This document shows, in pieces, positions 37,527 through 47,959 of a stretch of DNA of 64,000 nucleotides; position 1 is the first letter of the stretch, and every line of letters begins with the position of its first letter. Both the position numbers and the translations under genes were made by a program. The notes beneath the pieces are model-generated. The model was given only the letters and a program-made list of their open reading frames with translations, was not told the DNA's origin and did no database searches. This DNA is from Gammaproteobacteria bacterium (GTDB lineage: Bacteria > Pseudomonadota > Gammaproteobacteria > UBA6429 > Thiohalophilaceae), in contig JACQBC010000030.1 of assembly GCA_016194635.1 (NCBI GenBank), positions 62,001 through 126,000 on the forward strand, in the 5' to 3' direction.

Positions 37527-37985
37527 ATGCCAACCCCCTTACGTCCGCTCGTAGTGATCTGCCTGTTTGGCCTATTCAGCACCGGCCTATCCGCTGCTAC
37601 CTATAAATTCACCGACAGTGACGGCAATGTCACCTATTCCAATACCCCCCCAAGCGGCGGCCGCCGCTATGAAAAGGTCCCGTCGGACTCCACACACAGT
37701 GAATACGGTGATCCGGGCACCACCGATAGTTCCGCCAGTAGCCCCGGGACTAGTGGCACTGGCAGTGCTGAGACGGGTGGCGGTAAAGAGACACTAAAGA
37801 AGGAAATGCAAAAAAACCAGGCGTTGCGCGAACAAAACTGTGAAGCCGCTAAGAAAAACTTAGAAGCCTATACCGTCTACCGCCGGATCCGTGATAAAGA
37901 CGGCAATACTATCATCCTCGATGATAACGAGCGCGCCAAAAAAATCGAAGAATCCCAGAAACAGGTCGAAGACTACTGTAATTAA
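37527..37985 (+). CDS. Exported DUF4124 protein
   Basis: From the ATG at 37527 ([10 protein letters not shown]) the product has 152 residues: a Sec signal (about 1-23, ending GLSA), then the DUF4124 core [19 protein letters not shown] (typical YKW-x-D-x-G-x-x-x-Y form), a Ser/Gly/Thr-rich linker and a charged helical C-terminus ([12 protein letters not shown] region, ending in DYCN). DUF4124 proteins are periplasmic; their role is unknown. It is divergent from the ilv operon and 76 bases ahead of proS. Confidence 0.85.
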   Translation: MPTPLRPLVVICLFGLFSTGLSAATYKFTDSDGNVTYSNTPPSGGRRYEKVPSDSTHSEYGDPGTTDSSASSPGTSGTGSAETGGGKETLKKEMQKNQALREQNCEAAKKNLEAYTVYRRIRDKDGNTIILDDNERAKKIEESQKQVEDYCN

Positions 37986-38061
37986 CCCGGCGCGCCATGA
38001 CGCAGCCCCTGCGTCTGTTTTACAATTCCCGCTTAAACCATCACAACCTAAAAGATTTGCC

Positions 38062-39771
38062 ATGCGCACCTCTCAAGTATTGCTCGCCACCCTGAAAGAA
38101 ACCCCTGCCGACGCTGAAGTGATCAGCCATAAGCTGATGTTGCGCGCCGGGATGATCCGCAAACTCGCCGCCGGCTTGTACAGCTGGCTGCCCATGGGCC
38201 TGAAGGTACTGCGCAAGGTGGAAACCATCGTGCGCGAGGAAATGAACCGTGCCGGTGCTCAAGAGGTCCTTATGCCAGCGGTGCAACCGGCGGAGTTGTG
38301 GCAGGAATCCAACCGCTGGGACAAATACGGTCCGGAATTGTTACGCCTGAAAGACCGGCATAAACGCGAATTCTGCTTCGGCCCGACCCATGAAGAAGTG
38401 ATTACCGATCTGATCCGCCATGAGATCCGCAGCTATCGGCAGCTACCGGTGAATTTTTATCAGATCCAAACCAAGTTCCGTGATGAAATCCGCCCACGCT
38501 TCGGCGTAATGCGGGCGCGCGAATTTCTGATGAAAGACGCCTATTCGTTCCATCTCGATCAGGCGTCACTGGACACCACCTATCACACCATGCACCAGAC
38601 CTATTGCCGGATATTTGATCGTCTCGGTTTGGACTACCGGCCGGTCAGTGCGGATACAGGCGCTATCGGCGGCAGCGTATCGCACGAGTTCCATGTGTTA
38701 GCCGCCTCGGGGGAAGACGCTATCGCCTTTAGTACCCAGAGCGATTACGCCGCCAACGTTGAGCTGGTGCCTACCCTACCCGCCAAGACACCTCGTCCGG
38801 CGGCTAAGGCAGGCCTGCAAAAAATCGCCACTGCGGGTAAACACAGCATTGCGGAAGTCAGCGCGTTTCTTAGTATCCCAGCGGCCCAATGCGTCAAAAT
38901 GTTACTAGTCAAGGGTAGCGCCAGCCCCGTGGTGGGCTTGGTATTACGCGGCGATCACAACCTCAATACCATCAAGGCGGAGAAATTAGCCGAGATCAGT
39001 CAACCGTTGCGCTTCGCCAGTGAAGACGAAGTGCATAGCTACTGCCAATGTTCACCCGGCTCGATCGGCCCGCTGGGTGTATCGATCCCGCTGCTGGTGG
39101 ACCACGCCGCCGTGGCCTTAACCGATTTTGTCTGCGGCGCGAACCAAGACGGGTATCACCTCAGCGGGGTTAACTGGGGCCGCGATCTGCCCGAACCCAC
39201 CGCAGCCGATTTGCGCAATGTGGTCGAGGGAGATCCCAGTCCCGACGGTAAAGGCCAGTTACAGATCAAACGCGGTATTGAGGTAGGCCACATCTTCCAA
39301 CTTGGGCAGAAATACAGTACCGCCATGCGGGCCACCGTGTTGGATGATACCGGCCAGCCGGTAGTGATGACCATGGGTTGTTACGGTATTGGTGTATCGC
39401 GGGTGGTGGCGGCGGCCATCGAACAAAACCACGATGACAAGGGGATCCTCTGGCCCGATACGATTGCGCCGTATCAAATCGCGCTTATCCCCATGAATTA
39501 CCAACGCAGCGACAGCGTGCGTCACGCCACCGATGGGCTTTATCAACAACTCAGCCAACTGGGTTACGAAGTATTGCTGGATGATCGCGGCGAACGCGCC
39601 GGGGTGATGTTCGCGGATTGTGAATTGATCGGTATTCCTCACCGCGTGGTGATCGGCGAACGCGGTTTACAACAAGGGGTGTATGAATACAAACAGCGGC
39701 GTGCGGAAAAACCCCAGGATATTCCAACCGCCGATCTAATTGAATATTTGCAACACCATGTCCAACGGTAA
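38062..39771 (+). CDS. proS: Prolyl-tRNA synthetase (bacterial type)
   Basis: From the ATG at 38062 ([20 protein letters not shown]) the enzyme has 569 residues, near E. coli ProS (572). Class II motifs 1-3 are present ([59 protein letters not shown]). The insertion domain (about 230-385) carries the editing fold that clears Ala-tRNA-Pro. The stop overlaps the next start (TAATG). An upstream extension of the frame into the DUF4124 gene is not used. Confidence 0.96.
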   Translation: MRTSQVLLATLKETPADAEVISHKLMLRAGMIRKLAAGLYSWLPMGLKVLRKVETIVREEMNRAGAQEVLMPAVQPAELWQESNRWDKYGPELLRLKDRHKREFCFGPTHEEVITDLIRHEIRSYRQLPVNFYQIQTKFRDEIRPRFGVMRAREFLMKDAYSFHLDQASLDTTYHTMHQTYCRIFDRLGLDYRPVSADTGAIGGSVSHEFHVLAASGEDAIAFSTQSDYAANVELVPTLPAKTPRPAAKAGLQKIATAGKHSIAEVSAFLSIPAAQCVKMLLVKGSASPVVGLVLRGDHNLNTIKAEKLAEISQPLRFASEDEVHSYCQCSPGSIGPLGVSIPLLVDHAAVALTDFVCGANQDGYHLSGVNWGRDLPEPTAADLRNVVEGDPSPDGKGQLQIKRGIEVGHIFQLGQKYSTAMRATVLDDTGQPVVMTMGCYGIGVSRVVAAAIEQNHDDKGILWPDTIAPYQIALIPMNYQRSDSVRHATDGLYQQLSQLGYEVLLDDRGERAGVMFADCELIGIPHRVVIGERGLQQGVYEYKQRRAEKPQDIPTADLIEYLQHHVQR

Positions 39772-40364
39772 TGAATTACTTACGACCTATGAGCGGTGCA
39801 CCGCTAGCCAGCCTTGTCATAGTACTGTTGCTGGTTAGCACGGCCCATGCCAACCCACAGCGTCAACCGGTGGATGCGACGCTGCGTGAATTGGTCAAAA
39901 CCGCCATCGCTACCACCGACAGTTTCGTGGATCGTTATGACGCCGAGGTGTGGTTGGTGGACATGTCGACCCGCTTGGCGCGTTTTGTCGCGGACGATCA
40001 AAAACGCGTGGAATTACTGCGCCACATTCACTACGAAGCCAGCCGCGCCAACCTCCCGCCGGAGTTGGTCTTGGCCGTCATCGAAGTCGAAAGCCGTTTC
40101 GATCGGCATGCCATCTCTAAGGCCGGGGCTATGGGTTTGATGCAGATCATGCCGTTTTGGTTAAAAGAAATTGGCCGGCCCAACGAGAATTTATTCGATA
40201 CCCGCACCAATTTACGCATGGGTTGTACCATCTTGCGCTATTACCTGGATCTCGAAAAAGACAATATCACCCACGCCTTGGCGCGGTATAACGGTAGCAT
40301 CAACAGTTATCAATACACCAACCTGGTTTACCGCGCCTTGGACAAGCGTTGGCGGCGACGTTAA
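39771..40364 (+). CDS. Lytic transglycosylase (SLT domain), exported
   Basis: The 197-residue protein has a signal peptide (about 1-28, ending AHA) and an SLT domain with the catalytic Glu in LAVIEVESRFD, then SKAGAMGLMQIMP and ALARYNGS. It cleaves peptidoglycan to anhydromuropeptides in the periplasm. The start overlaps the proS stop by one base, so it is translationally coupled to proS. No LysM or other binding domain is present. Confidence 0.9.
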   Translation: MNYLRPMSGAPLASLVIVLLLVSTAHANPQRQPVDATLRELVKTAIATTDSFVDRYDAEVWLVDMSTRLARFVADDQKRVELLRHIHYEASRANLPPELVLAVIEVESRFDRHAISKAGAMGLMQIMPFWLKEIGRPNENLFDTRTNLRMGCTILRYYLDLEKDNITHALARYNGSINSYQYTNLVYRALDKRWRRR

Positions 40365-40448
40365 TCTTTTGCTAAGAAACTATTCCGGATCTTTATGCGT
40401 TTGCGTACCGCTTCCACGCGTGACTCTCTGCGCCCCCGTACAAGAGGA

Positions 40449-40580
40449 TACTAATGAGGTGTATGGAAAAACACCCCCCACCAAGACCGTCTGCCGCAAG
40501 GATGCTGCTGTCGAGCCTACGGGAGGTATTGACGGCGTGTCTTGGTGGGGGGATATCCTTATCCATGTGACTCCGTAATA
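40449..40580 (+). repeat. Structured palindromic repeat, copy 2 (132 bp)
   Basis: This is the second copy of the element at 31239-31372, same strand, with the same borders (TACTAATGAGG and GTAATA) and near-identical core (GATGCTGCTGTCGAGCCTAC, GTATTGACGGCGTGTCTTGG). Differences fall in paired arms and mostly keep pairing. It lies between the convergent transglycosylase and acylphosphatase genes and could serve as a bidirectional terminator for both. Confidence 0.75.
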
Positions 40581-40654
40581 AGTGCGGGGAAATAAATTTA
40601 AGGCTCCCGCCCTGCCCGCTTAGAAGGAAGGGACGCACCCCGGTTGCAAGTTCG

Positions 40655-40924
40655 TTAACCGATACTAAATTGGGCCGGCGCGGGTATCTCGACGGTCTGA
40701 CACTGCACCGTATCAACCTTCGCCGCCGCAGGCCCGTGCCACAACCATGCCTTGAGCGCATCAACAAACTCTGCCTCCCCACAGGCAAGCACTTCGACAT
40801 GTCCATCCGGCAAATTTTTAGCATGCCCGGTGACACCCCACTGCCGCGCCTGCGCTTGGGTGGAGGCACGGAAGAACACCCCTTGCACTCGACCCGACAC
40901 GATGCAGCGGTAACACAGCGTCAC
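40655..40924 (-). CDS. acyP: Acylphosphatase
   Basis: The 89-residue enzyme has the phosphate-binding loop VSGRVQGVFFRAST (catalytic Arg) and GHAKNLPDGHVEVLACG with the catalytic Asn. It hydrolyses carboxyl-phosphate bonds. It overlaps the membrane-fusion protein gene by 4 bases and is the last gene of a five-gene minus-strand operon. Confidence 0.93.
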   Translation of the reverse strand: MTLCYRCIVSGRVQGVFFRASTQAQARQWGVTGHAKNLPDGHVEVLACGEAEFVDALKAWLWHGPAAAKVDTVQCQTVEIPAPAQFSIG

Positions 40925-41709
40925 GGCAATACCACGCTGGCCTGTTGCCCGGCACGCAATAATTGATTATTCGTGGCAAATTCGACGCTAACCGGATAAC
41001 GCACGCCCTCGGCTGGATTTTTTCCAGGTTCCAAGCCAATCGATTTAATGCTACCGACAAATTCTTGTTTATCGATCTTGACCTTGGCCGCCGCGCCGTT
41101 TTTTAATCCGGCCAAGTTGTTTTCATCAACGTAAATAAGCGCCGTCATATGATCCGCTTCCGCTACGACGAATAAGGCTTCCGGGTTGAGCTCGGCGGAG
41201 ACCACCTTGCCGGGCTCGGCTTGACGTGACAATACCCAGGCATTAAACGGAGCGCGCAGCTTGCTATAAAAGAGGTTGTTTTTTGCCAAGGTTACCGCGG
41301 CACGGGCGCGTTGCAGCTCAGCGCTGGCTTGCACTTGATTGTTTTTAGCCACTTGCAAGTCATGTTCGGATAACAAGGTGCGATTATATAACTCGGTGGT
41401 ACGTTCCAATTCACGTTGCGCCTCTTTAGCTTGCTCTTCTTGATTTGAAAGCGCGGCCTGCGCCGCTTGTAGACGCGCCGAAAATACCTCGTCGTCCAAG
41501 CGCAGCAATACCGTGCCTTTAGCAACTTTTTCCCCCACTTGCGCGCTCACCTCTTTTACCACACCGCTGACCGGTGTACTGAGTTCAACCCGCTTCGACC
41601 ATTGCAGGGTCGCTGCATAGGTCTGCGCCATGGCCTGCGGGCACAGGAAAATAATACAGCTACTGGCTATGTATATCCGATAATTAGATAACACGCTACG
41701 GTTTGTCAT
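40921..41709 (-). CDS. Membrane-fusion (HlyD/RND adaptor) protein
   Basis: The 262-residue protein has a signal peptide (about 1-28, ending AMAQ), a lipoyl half (VSTPVSGVVKEVSAQVGEKVAKGTVLLRLDD), a helical hairpin (about 75-130), the second lipoyl half (APFNAWVLSRQAEPGKVVS) and a beta-barrel. It bridges an inner-membrane pump to TolC. It overlaps the TolC gene by 14 bases and acyP by 4. No pump gene lies in the window, so its inner-membrane partner must be encoded elsewhere. Confidence 0.88.
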   Translation of the reverse strand: MTNRSVLSNYRIYIASSCIIFLCPQAMAQTYAATLQWSKRVELSTPVSGVVKEVSAQVGEKVAKGTVLLRLDDEVFSARLQAAQAALSNQEEQAKEAQRELERTTELYNRTLLSEHDLQVAKNNQVQASAELQRARAAVTLAKNNLFYSKLRAPFNAWVLSRQAEPGKVVSAELNPEALFVVAEADHMTALIYVDENNLAGLKNGAAAKVKIDKQEFVGSIKSIGLEPGKNPAEGVRYPVSVEFATNNQLLRAGQQASVVLP

Positions 41710-43009
41710 GGGTGGTCACCGTGTTGGATAAAGGGTATTGGCCGGTCAAGATGTCCAGCCGCAGCCAGTCAAGCAGCATTTTATAATCGGTTTGCGCGGA
41801 TTGGTATTGCGCATCGGTTATCAAGACCATTGCATCCCCCAGATCGGCATTCACTTCCATTTCGTATAAGGCGCGGCTGCGGTCTAAGTTTAATTCACGG
41901 AATTTCGTCAGCACCGCCATTTCCTCGCGCTGCGCGCGTAAGTTGCCCAGTTCCAACCATAATTGCAAAATCGTCTGGCGTAAATCACTTTCAGCCTGTT
42001 GTACTTGGGCACGGCTACGTTGTAAGTGCGCTTGCGCCAGGGCAATAGCCGCATCGGTGCGGCTTCCGGTATACAGTGGCACGGTTAAGGTGACGCCAAT
42101 TCGGTGTTCATCGTTCGAGGACAATTCGCGTGAATACTTAAACGCCTCGGCGCTACCGCGCAACACCGGATTATCCTGTGCCCGTGCCGCCGCTACCGCT
42201 TGTTCGGCGGCACTCACCTTGGAACGTAAGGCTAATATGTAATAATTACTTTTCAGCGCCAAATCCACCGCCACCTCGTACTCGGGTAAGACCCGCGTCA
42301 AGGCCTGGGTGGTAGGTGGATCTAACGTTTCTGGCAGGGACTTAGGACGGTTCAGCGCTTCGGCAAGGCTCGCGCGGGTACGGCGTTGTTCCGTCTGACT
42401 CTGGTAACGCGCCACACGGCTTTTCTGATAACGCGCCTCGGCCTCGAACACTACCACGTCGGAGGATTGACCCACGGCTTTGCGTTTACGCAAACGATCA
42501 AACCGTACGTAATCCGACGACATCCGCTCGTCGTCGCGATTGAATTGCAAATCCGCCAGCAAAACGTCGTAATACCGCTGCGCAATGAGTAAACGGCGGC
42601 GGCTACGCGCATCGAGAAAGTTTAAACGCCGCGATTCGAGCTCATAATAAACCGTACTGACTTGCGCGCTATGCTTCCCAAAATCATAAATGTCTTTATT
42701 GATAACCAGACCATAGCGATTATCATTGTGTGACTGGTCGGCTGAAATTCTCGGCGGATCGACATAACGGGCGCGCGCTTCTAAATAAGCCTCGACATCC
42801 GTGGCCGCGTCAACCTGCAGCTGTTGCGCTTGGGCTTGGGCTAATTCGGCTTGTTGGGCTTGCAGATCAGGGGTTAACTCGTCGGCGAGCGACAGCGCGT
42901 AGTCCAATGTTAACGGCGAAGGGAGGGTTTGTGGAGCGGACTGCTGCGCGGCAAATGACAGCGTCGTCACCATCCCCAGAATCAACGACGCGCCAATATA
43001 ATGTGGCAT
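41696..43009 (-). CDS. TolC-family outer-membrane efflux protein
   Basis: From the ATG at 43009 (MPHYIGASLILGMVTTLSFAAQ) the product has 437 residues: a signal peptide, then the two OEP repeats rich in long helices (LDYALSLADELTPDLQAQQAELAQAQAQQLQ and the parallel region after VPLYTGSRTDAAIALAQAHLQ). It forms the trimeric exit duct. A longer frame to 43147 would overlap the upstream thioredoxin gene and is rejected. It overlaps the adaptor gene downstream. Confidence 0.88.
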   Translation of the reverse strand: MPHYIGASLILGMVTTLSFAAQQSAPQTLPSPLTLDYALSLADELTPDLQAQQAELAQAQAQQLQVDAATDVEAYLEARARYVDPPRISADQSHNDNRYGLVINKDIYDFGKHSAQVSTVYYELESRRLNFLDARSRRRLLIAQRYYDVLLADLQFNRDDERMSSDYVRFDRLRKRKAVGQSSDVVVFEAEARYQKSRVARYQSQTEQRRTRASLAEALNRPKSLPETLDPPTTQALTRVLPEYEVAVDLALKSNYYILALRSKVSAAEQAVAAARAQDNPVLRGSAEAFKYSRELSSNDEHRIGVTLTVPLYTGSRTDAAIALAQAHLQRSRAQVQQAESDLRQTILQLWLELGNLRAQREEMAVLTKFRELNLDRSRALYEMEVNADLGDAMVLITDAQYQSAQTDYKMLLDWLRLDILTGQYPLSNTVTTHDKP

Positions 43010-43016
43010 TACAATC

Positions 43017-43565
43017 TTATTTGTCCTTGGCTTGCGTCTGTTGTAGCGATTGTTTATAGCGAATAAACGGCATTGTTTGGTAAGCCCCAGAAACCACGTA
43101 CTCGCCCAGTTGCATGAATTCCTCCACACCGGTGGTCTTGCCGACATGATGATAGGTTTTTTTGCCGTTTAAATCAAAAAATGCAATCACCGGGGTGGCA
43201 CGCACGCGGTGTTCGCGAAACGCGAAATCCTTCTGTTTCATGCTTTTACCCTGCATATCTTTTATATCCAAATCACCCTCAATATCCACGCTAAACAACA
43301 AAAAATGTTGCCGGTAATACGCCTGCACGGCGGGTCGATTCAGCACATTGGTTTTCATGTAATGGCAAAACGGACAGTCATTCATTTCAAAAAAAATCAT
43401 AATGCCCTGCTTGCCCTGCGCCTTGGCATTGTTCAATTCTTCGTGAAAATCACCCCAGGTTTCATTAAAGAAGAATTTATACGGGTCACGCGGATCTTCG
43501 GCATGGGCCACCCCCAGCGAGCAGCTGATCAGCAGTAACCACGCAAAACAACGGTTTCGCCTCAT
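43017..43565 (-). CDS. Exported thioredoxin-fold protein with CPFC site
   Basis: The 182-residue protein has a signal peptide (1-22, ending AHA) and a thioredoxin-like fold with NDCPFCHYM (residues 62-70 region) and the cis-Pro strand VRATPVIAFFDLNGKK. It resembles SoxW and other thioredoxin_2-type periplasmic proteins. It likely reduces or isomerises disulfides of exported proteins. The start overlaps the upstream TlpA-like gene by 4 bases. Confidence 0.85.
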   Translation of the reverse strand: MRRNRCFAWLLLISCSLGVAHAEDPRDPYKFFFNETWGDFHEELNNAKAQGKQGIMIFFEMNDCPFCHYMKTNVLNRPAVQAYYRQHFLLFSVDIEGDLDIKDMQGKSMKQKDFAFREHRVRATPVIAFFDLNGKKTYHHVGKTTGVEEFMQLGEYVVSGAYQTMPFIRYKQSLQQTQAKDK

Positions 43566-44056
43566 ACCTTGTTCTTTTGCGCCATCTTAGTTTTTTGTTG
43601 CGCGATAAAGTCTTCCAGATACGCCCGGGTTACTCCCCCCACCCGCTGACTGACAATTTCGCCCTTGGGAGAAATGATATAGGTAGTAGGCAAACCATCG
43701 ATACTGCCGAAAGGCTCTGTGTGATCCTGATCACCACGCAGGATCGGATAGGAAATTAAATATTCACTCACAAAGTTTTTAAGGTAACTGGCTTCCACAT
43801 CCTCAAAATTGATGCCGAGCACCACCGCGTCTTTGGCCTTGTGTTTTTCATGAAAGTCGACCAGTTCGGGGATCTCGTCCAAACAGGGGGGACACCAGGT
43901 GGCCCAAAAATTCACAACCACCCATTTACCACGGTAATCGGATAAATGATGGGTTTTACCTTGCAAATCCTGCAGCGAGAAATCCACCGCTTGGGGCACT
44001 GCCGCGAATAATCCAGAACTGAATAAACATAATACCAAGAGAAGCCGCTTTGTCAT
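43562..44056 (-). CDS. TlpA/ResA-like exported thioredoxin
   Basis: The 164-residue protein has a signal peptide (1-18) and a redoxin core with WATWCPPCLDEIPEL and the cis-Pro loop IDGLPTTYIISPKG. Such proteins keep cysteines reduced outside the cytoplasm, for example in cytochrome c or copper-centre maturation. It is the first gene of the five-gene operon; 44057-44204 upstream holds its promoter and no gene. Confidence 0.9.
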   Translation of the reverse strand: MTKRLLLVLCLFSSGLFAAVPQAVDFSLQDLQGKTHHLSDYRGKWVVVNFWATWCPPCLDEIPELVDFHEKHKAKDAVVLGINFEDVEASYLKNFVSEYLISYPILRGDQDHTEPFGSIDGLPTTYIISPKGEIVSQRVGGVTRAYLEDFIAQQKTKMAQKNKV

Positions 44057-44204
44057 TGTTACTACCTACACTGTGGGAACTGAACTACTAGACCTAGGAT
44101 TGCCGCCGGTTATGACAATGGATCATAGCAAATCCCAAGAATATGAATGCGGTTAATGAGCGAAGACAATAGCAGTGGGATGTATTTCAATGATTTAGGA
44201 TAGT

Positions 44205-44516
44205 TTAGCGCTGTTGTTGATTCAGGGCTTCGTTGCGAGCCTTCATCGCCAATTTTTGCGCCGAGACGGCAAACTCGCGCGCCCGGTTATAATCACCCAT
44301 TTCTAAGGCGCCGGTGGCCTGTTCCAGCATCTGCCGGGCTTGGGTCATTTGCGAGGGGGAAAGTGTATCGGCTTTAGCTTCACTGGCGGCCTGCAAGGTT
44401 TGACGGGCATTGCTCATTTCCTGCACCGGAGGAACCACGCTACAACCTGTAGCTACGCCTAGGAACAGTAGGCAAAGGGACAGATGGCAATGGCTTAAAG
44501 AGACACGTATCCCCAT
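44205..44516 (-). CDS. DUF4398 lipoprotein
   Basis: The 103-residue protein has a lipoprotein signal ending in the lipobox GVATGC, then the DUF4398 helix pair with MTQARQMLEQATGALEMGDYNRAREFAVSAQKLA, resembling a single TPR-like hairpin. It should be anchored in the outer membrane. Function unknown. It is divergent from wrbA. Confidence 0.85.
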   Translation of the reverse strand: MGIRVSLSHCHLSLCLLFLGVATGCSVVPPVQEMSNARQTLQAASEAKADTLSPSQMTQARQMLEQATGALEMGDYNRAREFAVSAQKLAMKARNEALNQQQR

Positions 44517-44518
44517 AA

Positions 44519-45247
<729 letters not shown>

Positions 45248-45314
45248 ACCCGCACTGCATACCGCGCGGGGTGGGTTGCGCCACATTAATCCCTCGGTCC
45301 CCCCTAGGTGAGGG

Positions 45315-46592
45315 CTAGGGGGTGGGAAGGTGAAGATCAGGCATACATGCCGCCGCCCGTTCGAGCAGCAAGGTACGCTCGCGGATATTGTGCGTCAGTG
45401 CGGCCGCACGTGTGAATTCCACCTGGGCCTCGTCATGACGGCCAAGTTTGTTCAATAGATCACCGCGCACACTGGGCAAGAGATGATAATTCTTTAGCGC
45501 CGGTTCGGATAACAATGCGTCAACCAGTTCCAGACCAGCGGCCGGGCCGAAAGCCATGGCGACCGCGACGGCGCGATTTAATTCCACCACCGGCGAGGGT
45601 GCCAATTGCGCGAGGGCATCGTAGAGGGCGGCAATGCGTGGCCAGTCGGTGTCATCGGCGCTGTGAGCGCGCGCATGACCCGCGGCGATCGCGGCTTGCA
45701 GACAATAGGGACCGTGCGCGCTGCCCAGGGACTCGGCACGTTCGAGTGACTGCAGGCCGCGGCGGATCAACAAATGATCCCAGCGCGCGCGGTTTTGATC
45801 CAATAACAATACCGGTTCACCCGCTGGCCCTGTACGCGCGCGTAACCGGGATGTTTGGATCTCCATCAGCGCCACCAGTCCGTGAACCTCGGGTTCCTGC
45901 GTAGCGAGTGTGGCCAGGATGCGCCCCAAACGTAACGCTTCTTGGCACAACGCCGGCCGCATCCAGTTATCACCGGCGGTAGCCGAATACCCTTCATTAA
46001 AGATCACATAAATCACTTCGAGCACCGAGGCCAAACGCGCGGCAAGTTCGTTGCCGCGCGGTATCTCAAAGGGAATGCGTGCTTCACTAAGCGTGCGTTT
46101 GGCGCGCACGATACGTTGCGCCACCGTGGGTTCGGGTACCAGATAGGCGCGAGCGATCTCTTCGGTGCTAAGACCACCTAGTAACCGTAACGTCAAGGCG
46201 ACGCGCGCATCGGATGAAAGCACCGGATGGCAGGCGGTAAAAATGAGCCGCAGCACATCGTCATCAATATCAGCATCGATCGCCTCACTATTCATCACGC
46301 TGGCCTCCTGTTGCAGATCCAACTCGTAGCCAAGCTGCTGGTGTTTGCGTTCAAGCAGCTTATTACGGCGAAAATAATCGATGGCGCGGTGCTTGGCTGT
46401 GGCCATCAGCCAGGCAGCAGGATTATCCGGGATGCCGGTGTGGGGCCAACGCTCAAGGGCGGCGACCAGCGCGTCTTGCGCCAATTCCTCGGCCAAGCCG
46501 ATGTCCCGCACCCGCCGCGTGAGTCCGGCAATGATCTTGGCGGACTCGATGCGCCAGACCGCCTCAATGGTGCGATGAAGATCCACTGTCAC
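45315..46592 (-). CDS. ECF42-type RNA polymerase sigma factor with C-terminal extension
   Basis: The 425-residue protein begins at a GTG. Sigma region 2 (about 10-80; EELAQDALVAALERWP, NPAAWLMATAKHRAIDYFRR) and region 4 (about 120-170; LRLLGGLSTEEIARAYLVPEPTVAQRIVRAKRTL) are followed by a 230-residue helical, TPR-like extension. This layout and the two DGPF/YCII genes upstream define the ECF42 group. No anti-sigma gene is present, as usual in the group; the extension is thought to control activity. The gene is the last of a four-gene unit. Confidence 0.92.
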   Translation of the reverse strand: MTVDLHRTIEAVWRIESAKIIAGLTRRVRDIGLAEELAQDALVAALERWPHTGIPDNPAAWLMATAKHRAIDYFRRNKLLERKHQQLGYELDLQQEASVMNSEAIDADIDDDVLRLIFTACHPVLSSDARVALTLRLLGGLSTEEIARAYLVPEPTVAQRIVRAKRTLSEARIPFEIPRGNELAARLASVLEVIYVIFNEGYSATAGDNWMRPALCQEALRLGRILATLATQEPEVHGLVALMEIQTSRLRARTGPAGEPVLLLDQNRARWDHLLIRRGLQSLERAESLGSAHGPYCLQAAIAAGHARAHSADDTDWPRIAALYDALAQLAPSPVVELNRAVAVAMAFGPAAGLELVDALLSEPALKNYHLLPSVRGDLLNKLGRHDEAQVEFTRAAALTHNIRERTLLLERAAACMPDLHLPTP

Positions 46593-46640
46593 GTGCCAAG
46601 CAAGCTCAGGCGCCGATAGGGGGGATCACTGTTACAATCG

Positions 46641-47018
46641 TCATAGGCGTTTGGTTTGGACTTCATCGATGAAACAAGGACCCACCTCGCGTACCTCGAC
46701 GGTGGCCCAGCTGGCGGCGGGGCACTCGCTGGCAAAGGCAATCGCCTGTTCCCGGGTTGCGCAATCCAGCAGAAAAAAACCACCGACCATTTCTTTGGCC
46801 TCAGCGAACGGACCATCGCGCAGGGTGCGCTTGCCCTCGCGCAAGGATACCCGCACGCCCTGGGCGTCGGACTGCAAGGATTCCACCGCCTTGAGTACCC
46901 CGCGGGCTTGCAAAGACTGACTGAATTCCACCATTTGTGCATAGGCATGCTGCCCTTCTTGCAAAGTGCGTTCAGCGCGTTGCCCACGGGGTTCAATGAT
47001 CAAGAGTAAATACGCCAT
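46641..47018 (-). CDS. DGPF/YCII-family protein
   Basis: The 125-residue protein has the YCII fold with the family motif GKRTLRDGPFAEAKEMVGGFFLLD and a C-terminal VEVREVGPCF. YCII proteins resemble muconolactone isomerases; DGPF members accompany ECF42 sigma factors, but their reaction is unknown. It lies 48 bases upstream of the sigma gene. Confidence 0.88.
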   Translation of the reverse strand: MAYLLLIIEPRGQRAERTLQEGQHAYAQMVEFSQSLQARGVLKAVESLQSDAQGVRVSLREGKRTLRDGPFAEAKEMVGGFFLLDCATREQAIAFASECPAASWATVEVREVGPCFIDEVQTKRL

Positions 47019-47066
47019 GAGTGTCCCTGTTGTTGCTTGTTACTGTCGTGTGTTGCTGCACCGGGC

Positions 47067-47483
47067 TTAGGCCTTTGAACCTACCCCCATCTCGCGAAAC
47101 CGATCCACCGCCGCGCTCGGCTCGAAGTCTTCCATTTCAAACATCTGCCGTACTTCGATCACGCCCTGTTTGCCATCGATGGCGGGATTGGGAAAACGCC
47201 GTGTCCACTCCAGGGCCTCCTCGCGTGTCTTCACTTGAATCAAGGTATAACCGGCGATCAGTTCCTTGGCTTCTGTGAAGGGGCCGTCGATGACAGTGCG
47301 TTTGTCACCGGCATAATGAATACGCCAACCCTTGGCACTGGCTTGCAGACCGGAGGCATCAAGCAATACCCCGGCCTTGGCCAGTTCCTCGTGGTAGGTT
47401 GCCATCGAACTCATCAGTTTCTCGCTGGGCATCACCCCGGCTTCGGAGTCTTTAGTGGCTTTTACAATGATCATGAATCGCAT
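47067..47483 (-). CDS. DGPF/YCII-family protein, second copy
   Basis: The 138-residue protein (MRFMIIVKATKDSEAG) has the longer YCII form with KRTVIDGPFTEAKELIAGYTLIQVKTREEALEW and EVRQMFEMEDF. It is a paralogue of the next gene, from which it is separated by 48 bases. The pair probably acts together with the ECF42 factor. AGGAGC precedes the ATG. Confidence 0.88.
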   Translation of the reverse strand: MRFMIIVKATKDSEAGVMPSEKLMSSMATYHEELAKAGVLLDASGLQASAKGWRIHYAGDKRTVIDGPFTEAKELIAGYTLIQVKTREEALEWTRRFPNPAIDGKQGVIEVRQMFEMEDFEPSAAVDRFREMGVGSKA

Positions 47484-47539
47484 GGGATTGCTCCTTTGGG
47501 TTCAATTGAACTGTTAGCTGCAGAATTACACGGCGGTTG

Positions 47540-47959
47540 TCACTGTTTTGCTTCGACAATGATCATCCAACTGACGCCGAAACGGTCAGCGACCATACCA
47601 AAACGGGGTGAAAAAAACGTCCGGGCCAAGGGCATCTGCACTTGCCCACCCTCGGCCAGCGTGGCGAATAAGCGATTGGCCGCGGCCTCGTTGGGTGCCG
47701 ACAAGGACAGCGAAAACCCCTGAAAATTCGCTTGGCCGGTGCAGCGGCCGTCCGAGGCCATGAGCGTGGTTGTACCGATACGAAAACTCGCGTGCATGAT
47801 TTTGTTACTATCCATGGGCGGAGTCATCGCGGAATCGCAGGGTTCGGGGTTATCCTTGAAGCGCATCAGCATGGTTACCTCGGCGCCGAGCGCCTGGCGG
47901 TAGAAATTGAGCGCCTCTTCGGCACGACCGTCAAAAAACAGATAGGGCTGAACGTACAT
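47540..47959 (-). CDS. VOC-superfamily (PhnB-like) protein
   Basis: The 139-residue protein has the PhnB/glyoxalase-like fold with MYVQPYLFFDGRAEEALNFYRQALGAEVTMLMRF, the SDGRCTGQANFQGFSLSLS strand and the C-terminal RFGVSWMI. Such proteins often occur in ECF42-YCII clusters. The metal ligands and reaction are uncertain. It is first in the four-gene unit; GGAGAT precedes the ATG. Confidence 0.88.
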   Translation of the reverse strand: MYVQPYLFFDGRAEEALNFYRQALGAEVTMLMRFKDNPEPCDSAMTPPMDSNKIMHASFRIGTTTLMASDGRCTGQANFQGFSLSLSAPNEAAANRLFATLAEGGQVQMPLARTFFSPRFGMVADRFGVSWMIIVEAKQ

